This document shows, one piece after another, positions 49,694 to 51,051 of a stretch of DNA of 51,051 nucleotides. The stretch covers positions 1 to 51,051 of the forward strand of contig CAKVLT010000005.1 in the NCBI GenBank assembly GCA_934757945.1, read 5' to 3'. A program made the translations under genes and the position numbers. This DNA is from an uncultured Bulleidia sp. GTDB taxonomy: Bacteria > Bacillota_I > Bacilli_A > Erysipelotrichales > Erysipelotrichaceae. A model generated the notes under the pieces. That model made no database searches, was not told the origin of the DNA, and saw nothing but the letters and a program-made list of their open reading frames with translations. The stretch's first letter is position 1, and the number at the start of each line of letters is the position of its first letter.

Positions 49694-50575
49694 ATGAATA
49701 AAGAATATGAACCAGAGGTGCTACAAAAGTTATGGAAAGTAGAAGAAGGGATCTATCTTGAATTTGCAAGAATTTGTGATAAATACAATTTAAGATATTT
49801 TTGTGCGTATGGTACAGCTTTAGGTGCTATTAGACATAAAGGATTCATTCCTTGGGATGATGATATGGATATGGGAATGCTTAGAGAGGATTATGAAAAA
49901 TTTTTAGAAATAGCACCCAAAGAATTGAAAGAGAATTTTGAGTTATTAGAAGCCAGAAATACAAAAGGATATGTTCTTCCTTTTGCAAAATTAACAAGAT
50001 CAGATACTACTTTTGTAGAAGCAACAGATATTGACCGAAAGTATCATTCTGGTATCTTTATAGACATTTTCCCATTTGATGCAGTGCCAGAAGATTTTGA
50101 AGAGCGTAAAAAAATAGAAAGGAAATGTTGGTTTATTGCTAGATTGATGGTTTTATGCGATTATCCAAAGCCAAAGTTACCTGCTACAATTACTGGTAGC
50201 AAGAAATCATTAGTATATGCAGTTTGTAATATTGTACATTTTGGATTAAAAGTATTAGGGAAGACTCCTGAAAAATTGCAAAAAAAATACATAAAATATG
50301 CTAGTGAATATGGTAATACACATAAAGATGTATATTTATATGCAGATTTCATGGCGTTTAACATGGAGGTTGATTACGGGAGGCCAGATCAGTATTTTAA
50401 TAAAGATACTTTATTTCCTGCTGTAGATGTTCCTTATGAAAACATACTTGTAAAAGTGCCACATGATTGGGATAGGTATCTAACAGATTCATATGCGAAG
50501 TATATGGAGTTACCTCCAATTGAACAAAGACATTCACATTATCCGAGTAAGCTGGAATTTTCTAGAGATGAATAG
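49694..50575 (+). CDS. licD: LicD family phosphocholine transferase
   Basis: LicD moves phosphocholine from CDP-choline to a surface sugar. The 293-residue protein has the full family core: FCAYGTALGAIRHKGFIPWD, then the acidic DDDMDMGMLREDYEKFL, and later the SGIFIDIFPFDAVPED metal-site segment. AGGAGAG precedes the ATG. It closes the glycan operon and links it to the CDP-choline genes 4 kb upstream. The acceptor, a teichoic acid or glycolipid, is inferred. Only one licD is seen; other species carry several. Confidence 0.93.
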   Translation: MNKEYEPEVLQKLWKVEEGIYLEFARICDKYNLRYFCAYGTALGAIRHKGFIPWDDDMDMGMLREDYEKFLEIAPKELKENFELLEARNTKGYVLPFAKLTRSDTTFVEATDIDRKYHSGIFIDIFPFDAVPEDFEERKKIERKCWFIARLMVLCDYPKPKLPATITGSKKSLVYAVCNIVHFGLKVLGKTPEKLQKKYIKYASEYGNTHKDVYLYADFMAFNMEVDYGRPDQYFNKDTLFPAVDVPYENILVKVPHDWDRYLTDSYAKYMELPPIEQRHSHYPSKLEFSRDE

Positions 50576-50692
50576 TATGTGCTATATGATAATGGTTTCG
50601 GAGCTAGAGTTAAAGTATATATAAATTATTCAGCTGAGAAATCTATTTTTAGAAGATTTTACTGATCATAAAATTAATAGGAGAGAATGAAT

Positions 50693-51051
50693 ATGAAAAA
50701 AAGAAATGCAATGAGAATAATATATGTATTTGTGTTAACTGCTTTTCTATCTTCTTTGCATGTTTATGCATATGAAAAAGATGCTTCAAGTATTGTATAT
50801 GTTTCTAGGACTGGAGAAAAATATCATTATGTTGAAAACTGCTCTGGAATGAAGAATCCTATTCAGATGACTTTGCTAGAAGCAATCAATCGAGGAAGAA
50901 CTCCCTGTAAAGATTGCGTTCATGAGTATGTTGAACAAGTAGGAGGATTTACCGATGTTTATTCAATTTTGACCCCGCATTCCGAAGACATAAACTGGTT
51001 AGCAAATACAGGAGTATCACAAGGGTGGACAGAGGAAGATGGCAGTAGAAC
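50693..51051 (+). CDS. Secreted surface protein, partial (runs off right edge)
   Basis: The first 119 codons of an exported protein. A signal peptide (MKKRNAMRIIYVFVLTAFLS, then LHVYA) is followed by a small Cys-containing module, YVSRTGEKYHYVENCSGM and GRTPCKDCV, which resembles a metal- or nucleic-acid-binding motif found at the ends of exported proteins. Next comes EDINWLANTGVSQGW, a sequence seen in repeated surface domains of Gram-positive proteins. The start at 50693 has AGGAGA 8 nt upstream. It is probably a cell-wall or adhesion protein, but the rest is outside the window. Confidence 0.7.
   Translation, partial: MKKRNAMRIIYVFVLTAFLSSLHVYAYEKDASSIVYVSRTGEKYHYVENCSGMKNPIQMTLLEAINRGRTPCKDCVHEYVEQVGGFTDVYSILTPHSEDINWLANTGVSQGWTEEDGSR

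Noticed and set aside
1..51051. CRISPR arrays, tRNA and rRNA genes
   Set aside because: No regularly spaced repeats, cloverleaf-like sequences with CCA ends or rRNA-like stretches were seen in reading both strands; a dedicated search could still find a missed tRNA.

Overview
The window comes from a low-GC Bacillota (Firmicutes) chromosome, most likely a gut member of the Erysipelotrichia. The evidence is an AT-rich sequence with AT-ending codons, AddAB rather than RecBCD recombination, adjacent mutL and miaA, a TelA/XpaC pair, GH25 and LTA-synthase cell-wall enzymes, phosphocholine (lic) genes, and TGA used as a normal stop. The genus is inferred, not proven.

Layout. (1) 1-7054, minus strand: a helix-turn-helix/TPR regulator and addB-addA (double-strand-break end processing). 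(2) 7162-13287, plus strand: a cluster of four genes, an XpaC-like membrane protein, a two-module AAA+ ATPase, a membrane-anchored ectodomain that looks like a 5'-nucleotidase stripped of its metal ligands, and TelA. This set is the least explained in the window. (3) 13540-20160: an accessory island with a small protein plus a primase-helicase of the type assigned to TOTE conflict systems, an AAA/DUF4143 ATPase with more G/C-rich codon use, an orphan gene, a frameshifted transposase remnant, a broken DUF1016 (YhcG-like) gene and a solitary IS200/IS605-like hairpin. (4) 20336-25000: a membrane pseudokinase-like protein, a MATE exporter with a GH25 muramidase, and a MarR-TauE/SafE pair. (5) 25155-28443: a RhuM-Fic gene cut in two by an IS200/IS605 element with tnpA and tnpB. 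Removing 26020-28065 restores one 310-codon reading frame. (6) 28472-37496: YigZ and a small partner, divergent mutL-miaA, a Bax-inhibitor-like protein, an unknown protein with a CpXC protein, an Abi_2 HEPN-type abortive infection protein, and MarR-MATE. (7) 37575-51051: a cell-surface region with a large LTA-synthase-like enzyme, a decayed choline-binding C39-peptidase pseudogene, an HTH-LicC-LicA fusion, a second LicC, a BCCT carrier, then two GT2 glycosyltransferases, DUF2304, a flippase, a GT8 enzyme, LicD and the start of a secreted protein.

How the parts work together. Region 7 reads as one pathway: import choline (BCCT), phosphorylate and activate it to CDP-choline (LicA/LicC), build and flip a surface glycan or teichoic acid (GTs, flippase, LTA synthase-like), and decorate it with phosphocholine (LicD). 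The broken neighbour carried choline-binding repeats that would recognise that decoration. Several first genes of transcription units have a -10 box only 6-9 bases before the ATG and no Shine-Dalgarno sequence, suggesting leaderless mRNAs, while internal operon genes have good Shine-Dalgarno sites. No tRNA, rRNA or CRISPR array was seen.
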